DNA from: CAKZSU01 sp044223895
GTDB lineage: Bacteria; Patescibacteriota; Microgenomatia; UBA10105; UBA927
Reading direction: 5' to 3'
DNA length: 16,901 nt
Assembly (NCBI GenBank): GCA_044223895.1
Contig: JBGALL010000041.1
Location: 1-16,901 of the forward strand
Part shown: positions 1 through 8,680 of the stretch, piece after piece
Position numbering within the stretch: position 1 is the stretch's first letter
How the letters are laid out: each line of letters starts with the position of its first letter
Notes under the pieces: model-generated
Seen by the model: only the letters and a program-made list of their open reading frames with translations
Databases searched by the model: none
What the model was told of the DNA's origin: nothing
Position numbers and translations under genes: made by a program

Positions 1-918
1 ACTATAATGAAAGGAGAAATCTTTTATTTCCTGTAGCGTTTCTTGATAGAAATTTGAATTGCGTTCTGCATAACGTGCTTTGAACTCTTCATACACCTTC
101 GCCTTATTGGGAATCTTTTTAGTTTTATAAGTGAGGTAGTCACGAATAAAATCAGACACCTTACTCTCTTCTTTTTCTAAATCTTTTGCATTCTGCTCAA
201 TGACGTCCCAATATTCGTTAAAAACGCGTATTTGCTCATTTGGTTCAAGCCCCATGAGTATATAGTTGCGGATTAAATCTGCTTGCGATAACTCAAGACC
301 TGTTGAATTGAGGCTCTCAAAAATTCTCTGCGGATCATCTTTACTTCTCTCAAGGGAGATTTCAACAAAAAGTAGACATTTTAGCCCGTGAAGAACTACA
401 TCGAAATTATCGGCACTAATACTATTTTTAAAAAAGATGAAATTTTCAATAACACGAGAAAACTCTCCGTATTGTGACGGATCATTATTATTTAGAAGAA
501 ACTTAAAAGCTTTAGCATTTACATCCGATTGCTTGAGCTTGAGCTTACTGGTATCATCCTTTGCATATTTATTAACTAGGTAATTATCATTTATTCTGTT
601 TACCCAATCCTCCATGCCCTTTGATTGAGCAAATTTGTAAAGTGCCAAGTACAATAGGCTAAAAGTTGTTAGCCTCTGTTGCCCGTCAATAATTACCAAT
701 TGCTTTACTTCTGATGATGTGTAAACGCCATCATGTATATACACAATGCTTCCAATAAAGTGCGTATCACTTTTTTTGTGACCAACATCAATAATATCGC
801 GTAGTAATTGAGAGCACTGCGCCTCAGTCCAATCGTAATTGCGCTGGTAGACAGGAATAATAAACTGCGTTTCATTTTGTGATAAGAAACTGGTTAACGC
901 TACTTCGTTGGCCTTCAT
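1..918 (-). CDS. DUF262 (GmrSD N-terminal-like) protein, 3' end outside the window
   Basis: The minus strand is open from an ATG at 918-916 to the window edge (306 codons, no stop), so the C-terminus is missing. The visible part has the DUF262 signatures: IPVYQRNYDW at about residues 21-30, IDGQQRLTT at 77-85 and FESLNSTGLELSQADLIRNY at about 200-219. DUF262 is the ParB/sulfiredoxin-like NTP-binding half of GmrSD-type modification-dependent restriction enzymes. The usual partner is a C-terminal DUF1524 HNH nuclease domain, which would lie beyond base 1 and cannot be seen. It is divergent from the PLD-helicase/methyltransferase operon, with 189 bp between them, which fits a defence cluster. 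Family call is firm; role as a restriction factor against modified phage DNA is inferred. Confidence 0.9.
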   Translation of the reverse strand, partial: MKANEVALTSFLSQNETQFIIPVYQRNYDWTEAQCSQLLRDIIDVGHKKSDTHFIGSIVYIHDGVYTSSEVKQLVIIDGQQRLTTFSLLYLALYKFAQSKGMEDWVNRINDNYLVNKYAKDDTSKLKLKQSDVNAKAFKFLLNNNDPSQYGEFSRVIENFIFFKNSISADNFDVVLHGLKCLLFVEISLERSKDDPQRIFESLNSTGLELSQADLIRNYILMGLEPNEQIRVFNEYWDVIEQNAKDLEKEESKVSDFIRDYLTYKTKKIPNKAKVYEEFKARYAERNSNFYQETLQEIKDFSFHYS

Positions 919-1026
919 TTGAAAATGAGTTTATTCTCCTCTAAATAATTGAACGTTTTGTAAATCTTTGAGATATCTAAGCGCTTCGTTGCTCTAATTT
1001 GGCATTAGATTTCCAGAAACTAGCAA

Positions 1027-1069
1027 AAGCCCTAAAATTCTGCCAAAAATGGGCTATTTTAGCAGAATT
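1027..1069. promoter_or_regulatory. Interleaved inverted repeats in the divergent intergenic region
   Basis: The 189-bp spacer between the two divergent genes contains three overlapping pairs of complementary blocks. They are aattctgc (1036-1043) with gcagaatt (1062-1069), ctaaaat (1032-1038) with attttag (1056-1062), and agccc (1028-1032) with gggct (1051-1055). They cannot all pair at once, so they could be a regulator-binding region or competing hairpins in the leader of the helicase mRNA. I could not assign a clear Bacteroidota promoter (TTG/TAnnTTTG) here. Function is inferred. Confidence 0.35.
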
Positions 1070-1107
1070 CATATTTTTTTAACTACAAACCCCTCATTGT
1101 CAGCTAA

Positions 1108-4100
1108 ATGTCTACTAAGTTTTTTACTAACAGGGACGGTAATAGTCTTCTAAAAAAGTTCGAAGGTGTTTTTACCCACGTTGAAAGCATCCAGTTCTTC
1201 GATGCTCTTGTTGGGTATTTCCGTGCCTCTGGATATTTCAAAGTGCGTCCGTTCCTTGACCGTATTCCCAAGGTTAGAATTCTTGTAGGAATAAATGTTG
1301 ATGCTCTGACAAAAAAATATCATGACAGGGGACAGTACTTTATTGAAAACCCGCATGAAACGAAAGAGACTTTTTTGAAAGATGTCATTCAGAATATTCA
1401 AGATGCCGACTATGATGAAGTCATTGAGAAAGGAATTATTCAGTTTATAGACGACCTGATCAATGACAAAATTGAATTAAGGGCGCACCCAAAACAGAAA
1501 ATACACGCGAAGGTTTACATTTTCAGACCGATTAATTTTAACGAGCATGCTCCTTGTGAAGTAATAACTGGCTCATCGAACCTAACAGATTCCGGACTTG
1601 GTTCTAATCCTGAGTCCAATTATGAATTCAATGTTAGCCTAAGAGATTTTGAAGACGTAAAATTCTCGACAACTGAATTCAATAAACTTTGGGATGAGTC
1701 TGTACCTATTCTTCATGCGGAAGCTAAAGAGATTAAAAGAAAGACATATTTAAAGGATGACTTCACTCCGTTTGAACTCTACATCAAAATGTTGATAGAG
1801 TATTTTGGAAAGAGAGTAGAGTATGATCCCTATAATATTGATTTGTTATTACCCGACAAATTCATGCGATTAAAATACCAGTCGGATGCGGCAAATCAAG
1901 GTTATGCCATAATGATGAAACACAACGGATTTATCCTTGCAGATGTAGTTGGCCTAGGGAAGACTATCATAGCCTGCATGGTCATTAAAAAATTCATCTA
2001 TGAAAATGGAACGCATTCTAAAGTGCTGGTGGTAGTCCCACCTGCACTTGAAGCAAACTGGAGACGGACCACAGAGGAATTTCAAGTAAAGAATCACTTC
2101 GAGTTCATTACTATAGGAAGTCTCCATCAAGTTTTGGATGAAACTAATTACACTCATTCCCGCGCTGATAAGTTTGACCTTATCATTGTCGATGAATCTC
2201 ATAAGTTTAGGAATGACTACACGGATATGTACCTGAAACTCCAGGAAATCTGTAAAATGCCAAGGTCGCGCCCCTCCGAGGATGGTGATACGCGAAAGAA
2301 AGTAATTCTCATTTCGGCAACACCTTTAAATAACAGACCGCAGGACATTGAGAATCAACTGTACCTATTCCAAGATAAAAGGAACAGTACTCTTGAAAGC
2401 ATTAAGAACCTGCAAGACTATTTTAAACCAATCAATGAGCAATACAAAAAACTCTCATCCGAACAGAATTTAAATATTAAAAAACTCAAAAGTCTCTTTC
2501 AGAAACTTAGAGATGATGTTATAGAGCCATTAGTAATTAGACGAACAAGGACAGACATTGAGAACAACACTGCTTACTTAGAGGATTTAGATAGCCAAGG
2601 AATAGTGTTCCCCAGGGTTGATGATCCTATTGCCCTTTATTATTATTTAGAAGATGACCTAACCACATTGTTTCTTGACTCGGTAAGCTTAATAACTGGT
2701 ATTGATGAAAGTGGGGCGAAGATAGAAGGTCTTGGATATTACAGGTATAGGGCGATAGAATTCCTAACGAAAGATGAGGATAGAAAGATATACGGTGACG
2801 TAAGTTCAATATCCACACGGCTATCAGCCATTATGAGGGTACTTTTGGTAAAGCGTCTGGAGAGTAGCTTTTTTGCCTTTAGGCAATCATTAAGTCGCTT
2901 TCAGAAGGCCATTAACAACATGCTTACAATGTTTGACGATGATCGAATCTTCATAGCACCTGACTTGGATATTAATAAGCTTCTTGAAGAAGGATTGAGT
3001 TATGAAGAAATTGAAAGTAAGATTAACAAGGCCGGTGGAAATAATCGGGAGTTTAAGGCAACGGATTTTGAAAAGAAGTTTTACATCCTTCTACTAAAGG
3101 ACAAAGACAAGGTGGATGATCTGATCGATCGATGGAGCAAGGTTACCATTGATCCCAAACTTGTTGAGTTTGCGAATCAAGTAAGCAAAAATTTCTTCGA
3201 CCCTAAGAAAAATCAGAGCAGCAAACTCGTAATATTCTCTGAATCAAAGGAAACTGCCGAGGAACTTTCAACACAATTTAAAAAATTAGGTGACTATAAA
3301 ATCCTAACAGTAAGTGCAGAAAATCGTAAGTCGGTTGAAGGAAAACTCCGGGAAAATTTTGATGCCAATTTGGAAGAGGAGAAGTGGAAAAACGAATTTG
3401 ATATTGTCATCACTACGGAAGTTCTAGCCGAAGGGATTAATCTCCATAGAAGTAATGTAATCATTAACTATGATGTTCCCTGGAATTCAACAAGGCTAAT
3501 GCAACGCATTGGACGGGTTAATCGAATTGGTTCAAGAGCAAAACAGATTTTCGTTTATAATTTTTATCCCTCAGCTCACGGTGATGCACAAATTCAATTA
3601 GTAAATACTGCTCTCAGAAAACTCCAAGCTTTCCATACAGCATTTGGAGAAGATAATAAGATTTTTTCACTGCTTGAAGAAAAAGGTGAGGGTGCGCTGT
3701 TTGGGAATAAAATTCAAAAGGAGGAGAGCGAAATCCTTAAATATCTAAACGAGCTGAGGGACTTCAAGAAAAAAGAACCAAAACGATTCGCTGAAATTTT
3801 TTCAATCCCAAATAAGGCACGGTGCGGACGTGAAGCCTCAGAAGGCCAACTGACAATTTTGAACACGGATACCGGCGATTTTAATTATCCAATGGTTAAC
3901 ACTTCGCTAGCTTACCTTAAAAGCGAAAACCACCCTGGCGTTTTCTGCTTAGTCACCCCAGACTTTACAAATATTGAACTCAACTTTTTACAGGCAGTTA
4001 AAATCTTCAGAGCAACTCAAGACGAAAAATCAATAAAACTTCATGATCTGCACCACGAGCAAGCACTTGCGGCTATGGAGTTTTTTAAAACTGAAAAGAA

Positions 4101-4464
4101 TCAAGAAAATATTCAGACAGTTTCAAGAAAGAATTTAAGCCCAGCTGAAAATAAAGCAATCACCAACATAAATGCAATTGTCAAAATTGCTCCTACTGAG
4201 CAAAAAAGAAAGGTGCTTCAAAGAACCCTAGAATTAATCAAGCAAGGGACATTCGCTTCAAAGGGATTCCCCAAGGAGATAAACGATTTTTTTACAACCA
4301 ACGAAAGGGTAATGAACACTCCAGAAAAATTTATTGAACTTTTATTCACGCAAGTGCTTGATCGTTACGATCTATCAACAAGGGCAACTGAGCCTACGGT
4401 GCAGGAACCCAAACCGAGGGGAATAATAAATCCAAAGATTGTTCTTACTCAAAGCTTCTCTTAA
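1108..4464 (+). CDS. PLD-nuclease/SNF2-like helicase fusion protein
   Basis: A 1118-aa protein with an N-terminal PLD-family domain and a superfamily 2 helicase. The PLD part shows H133-x-K135, then GSSNLT (155-160, N158) and NYEFN (E173). The Asp normally found five residues after the Lys is Arg140. The H-x-K/N/E arrangement resembles the Nuc/BfiI nuclease active site, so cleavage activity is plausible. The helicase has Walker A DVVGLGKT (279-286), DESH (362-365), SATPLNNRP (motif III), VLAEGINL (motif V) and QRIGRVNRIG (799-808). The last ~250 residues are unrecognised. The next gene starts 3 bp after the stop, so the two are likely translated together. Inferred role: the translocase and nuclease arm of an ATP-dependent restriction or defence complex whose DNA specificity comes from the downstream methyltransferase. 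Confidence 0.9.
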   Translation: MSTKFFTNRDGNSLLKKFEGVFTHVESIQFFDALVGYFRASGYFKVRPFLDRIPKVRILVGINVDALTKKYHDRGQYFIENPHETKETFLKDVIQNIQDADYDEVIEKGIIQFIDDLINDKIELRAHPKQKIHAKVYIFRPINFNEHAPCEVITGSSNLTDSGLGSNPESNYEFNVSLRDFEDVKFSTTEFNKLWDESVPILHAEAKEIKRKTYLKDDFTPFELYIKMLIEYFGKRVEYDPYNIDLLLPDKFMRLKYQSDAANQGYAIMMKHNGFILADVVGLGKTIIACMVIKKFIYENGTHSKVLVVVPPALEANWRRTTEEFQVKNHFEFITIGSLHQVLDETNYTHSRADKFDLIIVDESHKFRNDYTDMYLKLQEICKMPRSRPSEDGDTRKKVILISATPLNNRPQDIENQLYLFQDKRNSTLESIKNLQDYFKPINEQYKKLSSEQNLNIKKLKSLFQKLRDDVIEPLVIRRTRTDIENNTAYLEDLDSQGIVFPRVDDPIALYYYLEDDLTTLFLDSVSLITGIDESGAKIEGLGYYRYRAIEFLTKDEDRKIYGDVSSISTRLSAIMRVLLVKRLESSFFAFRQSLSRFQKAINNMLTMFDDDRIFIAPDLDINKLLEEGLSYEEIESKINKAGGNNREFKATDFEKKFYILLLKDKDKVDDLIDRWSKVTIDPKLVEFANQVSKNFFDPKKNQSSKLVIFSESKETAEELSTQFKKLGDYKILTVSAENRKSVEGKLRENFDANLEEEKWKNEFDIVITTEVLAEGINLHRSNVIINYDVPWNSTRLMQRIGRVNRIGSRAKQIFVYNFYPSAHGDAQIQLVNTALRKLQAFHTAFGEDNKIFSLLEEKGEGALFGNKIQKEESEILKYLNELRDFKKKEPKRFAEIFSIPNKARCGREASEGQLTILNTDTGDFNYPMVNTSLAYLKSENHPGVFCLVTPDFTNIELNFLQAVKIFRATQDEKSIKLHDLHHEQALAAMEFFKTEKNQENIQTVSRKNLSPAENKAITNINAIVKIAPTEQKRKVLQRTLELIKQGTFASKGFPKEINDFFTTNERVMNTPEKFIELLFTQVLDRYDLSTRATEPTVQEPKPRGIINPKIVLTQSFS

Positions 4465-4467
4465 GAT

Positions 4468-7400
4468 ATGGCAAGTAGAATACAACTTCAGCAATCATTA
4501 CAAAAGCCTTACGATAGGTTATTGTTTTCAAAAGATGTACTAAGTAAGTTATTCAATAGCAACCTTAAACTTCTCCAATCCGCAGCGCCAGCATCCATAC
4601 AACCAACTGCATCTGAAAAAAAAGTAATAAATTCTGTTTCAGTCTATGCTACAATAATATTAGAAGATGGTGCAGAAATAACATGCTATGAAATCATACT
4701 TCAATCCAAAGTACGAATTGAGCAGAGTAAAGTAGCAATTCAACACTATGCGCGGAAGCTTCTCACTTCAGGGCAGGCAGCCTTGGTCAATTTTGTTTCC
4801 GCTGACAATAAGAAGGTATGGAGGCTTACTCTCGTGGCAAAAGATAGTGAGCTTACATCAGAAGGTGTCAAAGAGAAGTCAACGAATGCGAAACGATATA
4901 CCTTTCTTCTGGGGCCAGGCGAAAGTTGTAAGACGGCAGCAGAAAGATTTGAAGCTCTTTCGATTGAGAAAGAAATTAACATAAAAGCCCTTGTAAAAGC
5001 ATTCTCGGTTGAAAGGCTGAGTAAGGCATTCTTTGATGAATATAAGTTGCACTATGAAAAATTTTTACAATACTTAAGCCAATCTAATTTCAAGAAATCT
5101 GCATTTAATGCTAATGAGAAACTAATCCGCGATTTCGTCAAAAAACTTCTTGGGCGATTAGTATTTCTCTCTTTTGTTCAAAAGAAGGGATGGCTTGGAG
5201 CTTCCTCCACCGACTACAAAGATGGCGATCCGGATTTTTTAATGAATCTATACTTGGGTAGCGGTGCCAATGAAGTGTTTTATGAGAAATGGCTTAAGGT
5301 TTTGTTTTTCGACACATTAAACAATCATAAAGGGCGATCTCAGGACGATTTCGTGCTGCCTAATAAGGCAAAGGTTAAGATTCCTTTTTTGAATGGAGGA
5401 TTGTTTGATAAGGAAGACATTGATCAGAAGACACTCACTTTTGAACCAAGACTTTTCCATAATCCGGATAGCAATGAAGATCCAAAGCAAAGAGGATTTC
5501 TTGATTTCTTACAGGCTTTCAATTTTACAGTCCATGAAGATAGTCCAGACGATCATACGATTGCGGTTGACCCTGAGATGCTTGGACATATATTCGAAAA
5601 TCTTCTGGAGGACAATAAGGATAGAGGTACTTTCTATACCCCGAAGGAAATTGTTCACTATATGTGCCAGGAGAGCTTGATGGAATACATAGTAACAGAG
5701 TCTGGACTTCAAAAAGAAATAGTTGAGAAGCTTGTTAGATATAAGGAGGTTGAAAAAATTAATAATTCAGTATTAAAGAAAATTGACAACGTCCTTGACA
5801 AGGTTAAAATCTGTGACCCAGCTATTGGGTCAGGAGCGTTTCCAATGGGACTCCTGCTCGAAATCTTTTCAATTAAAGAAGCAATTGCCTACGAAAGTGG
5901 CTTAGTCTGGAATCCAGCAAAAGTAAAAGAGAACATTATCCAAGGTTCTATCTATGGAGTGGATATTGAAAAAGGTGCCGTGGATATTGCACGTTTACGG
6001 TTTTGGTTAAGCTTGGTCGTTGACGAGGACAAGCCAAGACCCTTGCCAAATCTTGATTATAAAATCATGCAAGGCAACAGTCTATTGGAGTCTTATGAAG
6101 ACCTTGATTTATGTGTTCGCCTGGAAGAAGAAACTACTCTTTTTCGTGATGAGAATAAGTTTAGTAAAGTGGACATTGATCGATTGAAGACCCTAGTGAA
6201 AAAATACTTTGCTGCTGATAACAGTGAGATCAAAAAAGAATTGCAACACAGCATTGATGACGTAGTGGATAAGTTCATAACCGGGCAAGTTCAAGACAAA
6301 ATAAGACGCAACACCGAAACCCTTAATGACACAAAACTGAAGCTGGCAACTGTAAATAAACAGACCCCGAAAACAAACGCTGACAAAAAGAAGAAAGAAG
6401 ACAGTTTAAAAAAATTAAATACTTTACTAGAAAAAAATACGAAGGAAGCTCAACGGTTAAAAGGATTGGAGAAAGAATTGAGTCAAATTCAGAAGAGTAA
6501 GATTTATCCATACTTCCTTTGGCATTTGTGGTTTTATGAAATCTTTGAACAAGGAGGTTTTGATATTGTGATTGGTAATCCACCGTACATACAATTGCAA
6601 AAAGATGGCGGAGATTTAGCCAAACTATATGAGAAGGCCAACTATGAGACCTTTGAAGGAATGGGTGACATTTATTCCCTGTTCTATGAAAGAGGATGGC
6701 AATTATTGAAGCAGAATGGAAACCTTTGTTACATCACTTCAAATAAATGGATGCGGGCTGGCTACGGTAAAAGCACTCGGGGTTTTCTTGCCGAAAAGAC
6801 TAACCCAGTTCTGCTAATTGATTTTCCGGAGCAGAAAATATTTGAGTCGGCAACTGTTGTCACCAATATTTTGCTTTTTTCTAAGGGTAAAAACAAGGGG
6901 AATACATTTGTCTGTACAGTTACAGAAAAGGTGTTAAATAATTTGAGCGTTTTTGTTAGACAGCATGGAAGTTTTTGCGGATTCAGTTCGAACCAAAGCT
7001 GGGCTATTTTATCAGGCATTGAGCAGCGAATAAAGGAGAAAATTGAGCTGGCCGGAGTGCCATTAAAGGATTGGGATATTGACATCTTCCGTGGCGTACT
7101 AACTGGATATAATGATGCATTTATCATTAATCGAGAAAAAAAGGAAGAGCTAATCAAGGCTGATCCAAAATCAGCCGAAATTATACGACCGATATTGCGG
7201 GGGCGTGATATTAAACGCTATAGCCATCAATTTGCAGACCTTTGGCTTATCGCCACGTTCCCCAGTCTCAAATTGAACATTGAAGACTATCCCTCTGTAA
7301 AACAGCACCTTCTTAGTTTTGGGTACGATAGATTAAAGCAAACTGGCGAAGCCGGAGCTAGAAAAAAGACTAATAATCAGTGGTTTGAAACCCAAGATAG

Positions 7401-7842
7401 CATAAGCTATTGGGACGATTTTTCTAAACAGAAAATTATATGGATTGAATTAACCGATCACGCAAATTTTTGCCTTGATACCGAGGGCTATTATCTAAAC
7501 AACACTGTTTTCTTTCTCATTGGTGATAGACTGCCTTACATCCTTTCCTTTCTTGACTCCAAATTGTGCGAATGGTATTTCGGAAAAATAGCTGCCACGT
7601 CTGGAGTGGGTACAAGGAGATGGATTAAGCAGTACATAGAGCAAATTTGCATTCCTCTGTCACCTTCCATCCGTGATGAAAAAGTATTGGGGGAACTAGT
7701 AATGGACATTCAAAAGCGCAAAAAAAAGGGATTGGATACCTCTGATCTTGAGAATCAAGTTGATGATGTAATCTTTTCATTATTTAATCTGTCAACTGAC
7801 GAAGTCAACTTCATTTGTAACTTCGATTTGGTCGAGGTCTGA
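4468..7842 (+). CDS. Eco57I-class DNA adenine methyltransferase with switchable C-terminal TRD
   Basis: A 1124-aa protein. The N-terminal ~380 residues include a stretch with IEQSKVAIQ (84-92) typical of long Eco57I-type methylases; I see no convincing nuclease motif there. The methyltransferase core has GTFYTP (387-392, motif X region), DPAIGSGAF (450-458, AdoMet-binding motif I) and NPPY (704-707, motif IV of N6-adenine methylases). A Lys/Glu-rich probable coiled coil lies at about 610-680. A TaqI-type specificity domain starts near W845 and contains the conserved DPKSAEIIRP segment. Codons 827-834 lie in a perfect 23-bp inverted repeat shared with an inverted second TRD downstream, so everything after about residue 834 is predicted to be exchangeable. 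It probably methylates self DNA and supplies the recognition specificity for the PLD-helicase encoded just upstream. The system type (type IIG-like, BREX/DISARM-related, or other) is uncertain. Confidence 0.9.
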   Translation: MASRIQLQQSLQKPYDRLLFSKDVLSKLFNSNLKLLQSAAPASIQPTASEKKVINSVSVYATIILEDGAEITCYEIILQSKVRIEQSKVAIQHYARKLLTSGQAALVNFVSADNKKVWRLTLVAKDSELTSEGVKEKSTNAKRYTFLLGPGESCKTAAERFEALSIEKEINIKALVKAFSVERLSKAFFDEYKLHYEKFLQYLSQSNFKKSAFNANEKLIRDFVKKLLGRLVFLSFVQKKGWLGASSTDYKDGDPDFLMNLYLGSGANEVFYEKWLKVLFFDTLNNHKGRSQDDFVLPNKAKVKIPFLNGGLFDKEDIDQKTLTFEPRLFHNPDSNEDPKQRGFLDFLQAFNFTVHEDSPDDHTIAVDPEMLGHIFENLLEDNKDRGTFYTPKEIVHYMCQESLMEYIVTESGLQKEIVEKLVRYKEVEKINNSVLKKIDNVLDKVKICDPAIGSGAFPMGLLLEIFSIKEAIAYESGLVWNPAKVKENIIQGSIYGVDIEKGAVDIARLRFWLSLVVDEDKPRPLPNLDYKIMQGNSLLESYEDLDLCVRLEEETTLFRDENKFSKVDIDRLKTLVKKYFAADNSEIKKELQHSIDDVVDKFITGQVQDKIRRNTETLNDTKLKLATVNKQTPKTNADKKKKEDSLKKLNTLLEKNTKEAQRLKGLEKELSQIQKSKIYPYFLWHLWFYEIFEQGGFDIVIGNPPYIQLQKDGGDLAKLYEKANYETFEGMGDIYSLFYERGWQLLKQNGNLCYITSNKWMRAGYGKSTRGFLAEKTNPVLLIDFPEQKIFESATVVTNILLFSKGKNKGNTFVCTVTEKVLNNLSVFVRQHGSFCGFSSNQSWAILSGIEQRIKEKIELAGVPLKDWDIDIFRGVLTGYNDAFIINREKKEELIKADPKSAEIIRPILRGRDIKRYSHQFADLWLIATFPSLKLNIEDYPSVKQHLLSFGYDRLKQTGEAGARKKTNNQWFETQDSISYWDDFSKQKIIWIELTDHANFCLDTEGYYLNNTVFFLIGDRLPYILSFLDSKLCEWYFGKIAATSGVGTRRWIKQYIEQICIPLSPSIRDEKVLGELVMDIQKRKKKGLDTSDLENQVDDVIFSLFNLSTDEVNFICNFDLVEV
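6946..6968 (+). repeat. Left inversion repeat (IRL), 23 bp
   Basis: This 23-bp block begins agcgttttt and ends cagcatgg. It is identical, in inverted orientation, to 8681-8703, and identity stops at once on both sides. It covers codons 827-834 of the methyltransferase gene (SVFVRQH plus two bases), directly upstream of the TRD. It is the predicted crossover site for the adjacent serine recombinase. A weak dyad, tgttag/acagca, is centred on an asymmetric ga dinucleotide; this would suit an invertase core, but the half-sites match poorly. Confidence 0.88.
7161..7190 (+). repeat. Internal 30-bp inverted repeat, copy 1 (conserved TRD segment)
   Basis: This block starts tgatccaaaa and ends ttatacgacc. 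It is identical to the reverse complement of 8459-8488. It encodes the DPKSAEIIRP core present in both TRDs. Identity ends one base outside on either side, while the surrounding TRD sequence is only similar. It shows the common origin of the two cassettes and could support homologous exchange, but it is less likely than the 23-bp repeat to be the recombinase site because it is simply conserved coding sequence. Confidence 0.85.
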
Positions 7843-8679
7843 ACGGAGATACTCAATTTCGTCATCTGATAATTTGTAAAGGTCGAAAATCATTTGATCG
7901 AGCTGGCTCTCAAGCTTGTCCGTTTTTGACTTAGACTTTTTAGCCTCAAGAATTTGAAGTGCCAAATCTGCAAAGGGTTTCTGTTTTGTTTGATCAATAA
8001 CTGGAACAGGCAATTGTTCAATGAACATTGGCTTGTACTCAAAATAGCCTCCGTTCCTAATAACTCCGAGGCTTCGTACATAATAATCGCCTAATGCTGA
8101 ATTTAGAACAGCCAGAAGGTATGGATTGCCTGGCACTATCATTGGGCATGGCGCATTGACAAACATACCACCCACTGCCAATGTATAGGATGCACGAAGG
8201 TTCAGGTTTCCCCAAGCAATTTTCTGTTTAGAAAAATCGTCCATATAAGCACAGTTCCTCAAATTGTATGGAGTGTCACCCTTGTCTGCACGTTTTTCAA
8301 GTTCGGTATAGTACTTATCCAGATGCTTTTTTATGGCAGGATAATCCTCTATCTGAATGGGTTTTAACCCCTTTTCCTTGATGCCATTGTGTGTGTTGAT
8401 CAACCACAGATCCGCAAAGCTATTGGCGTATCTCTTTATGTCTCTGCCACGCAAAATAGGTCGTATAATTTCGGCTGATTTTGGATCAAGCTTTATTAAT
8501 TCGGCTCGCTCCTTTCCAGTAATTATAAAGGCATCATTGAAGCCGGTCTTAATCCCGTAGTTGATAGCTATTTCCCATTCTTTAAGTGGTGTTCCGATCA
8601 GCTCAATTTTCTGCTTGATTCGCTGTTCTATTGGGGACAATATAGCCCAGGTATCTGAAGTATGAAATTCGTTAGCCAC
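7792..8679 (-). CDS. Silent alternative TRD cassette of the methyltransferase
   Basis: The minus-strand frame encodes 295 residues from a GTG at 8679-8677, but this is probably not a free-standing gene. The same frame runs through the inverted repeat and meets a TAA at 8709-8707, with no ATG and no visible promoter. It matches the C-terminus of the methyltransferase from WAIL to the end: conserved EQRIK.KIEL, DPKSAEIIRPILRGRDIKRY and FSKQKI blocks flank divergent central stretches expected to contact DNA. GIKTGFNDAFII is the typical TaqI-type TRD form. Its stop lies inside the 3' end of the plus-strand gene, giving a 51-bp tail-to-tail overlap (7792-7842). It is best read as a stored specificity module expressed only after inversion. 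Confidence 0.85.
   Translation of the reverse strand: MANEFHTSDTWAILSPIEQRIKQKIELIGTPLKEWEIAINYGIKTGFNDAFIITGKERAELIKLDPKSAEIIRPILRGRDIKRYANSFADLWLINTHNGIKEKGLKPIQIEDYPAIKKHLDKYYTELEKRADKGDTPYNLRNCAYMDDFSKQKIAWGNLNLRASYTLAVGGMFVNAPCPMIVPGNPYLLAVLNSALGDYYVRSLGVIRNGGYFEYKPMFIEQLPVPVIDQTKQKPFADLALQILEAKKSKSKTDKLESQLDQMIFDLYKLSDDEIEYLRSDLDQIEVTNEVDFVS
8459..8488 (-). repeat. Internal 30-bp inverted repeat, copy 2
   Basis: Inverted identical partner of 7161-7190, located in the DPKSAEIIRP coding segment of the silent TRD cassette. Confidence 0.85.
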
Positions 8680-8680
8680 C

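Noticed and set aside
6762..7157. 131-codon open frame on the minus strand inside the methyltransferase gene
   Set aside because: Its product has no recognisable domain and it is antisense to strongly conserved methylase/TRD sequence; treated as a shadow frame.
7792..8679. Independent antisense gene encoding a stand-alone 295-aa specificity subunit
   Set aside because: It has no ATG start or visible promoter, a stop lies one codon beyond the inverted repeat, and it continues in frame through the repeat into the methyltransferase register, which fits a silent cassette better. Free expression from the GTG cannot be fully excluded.
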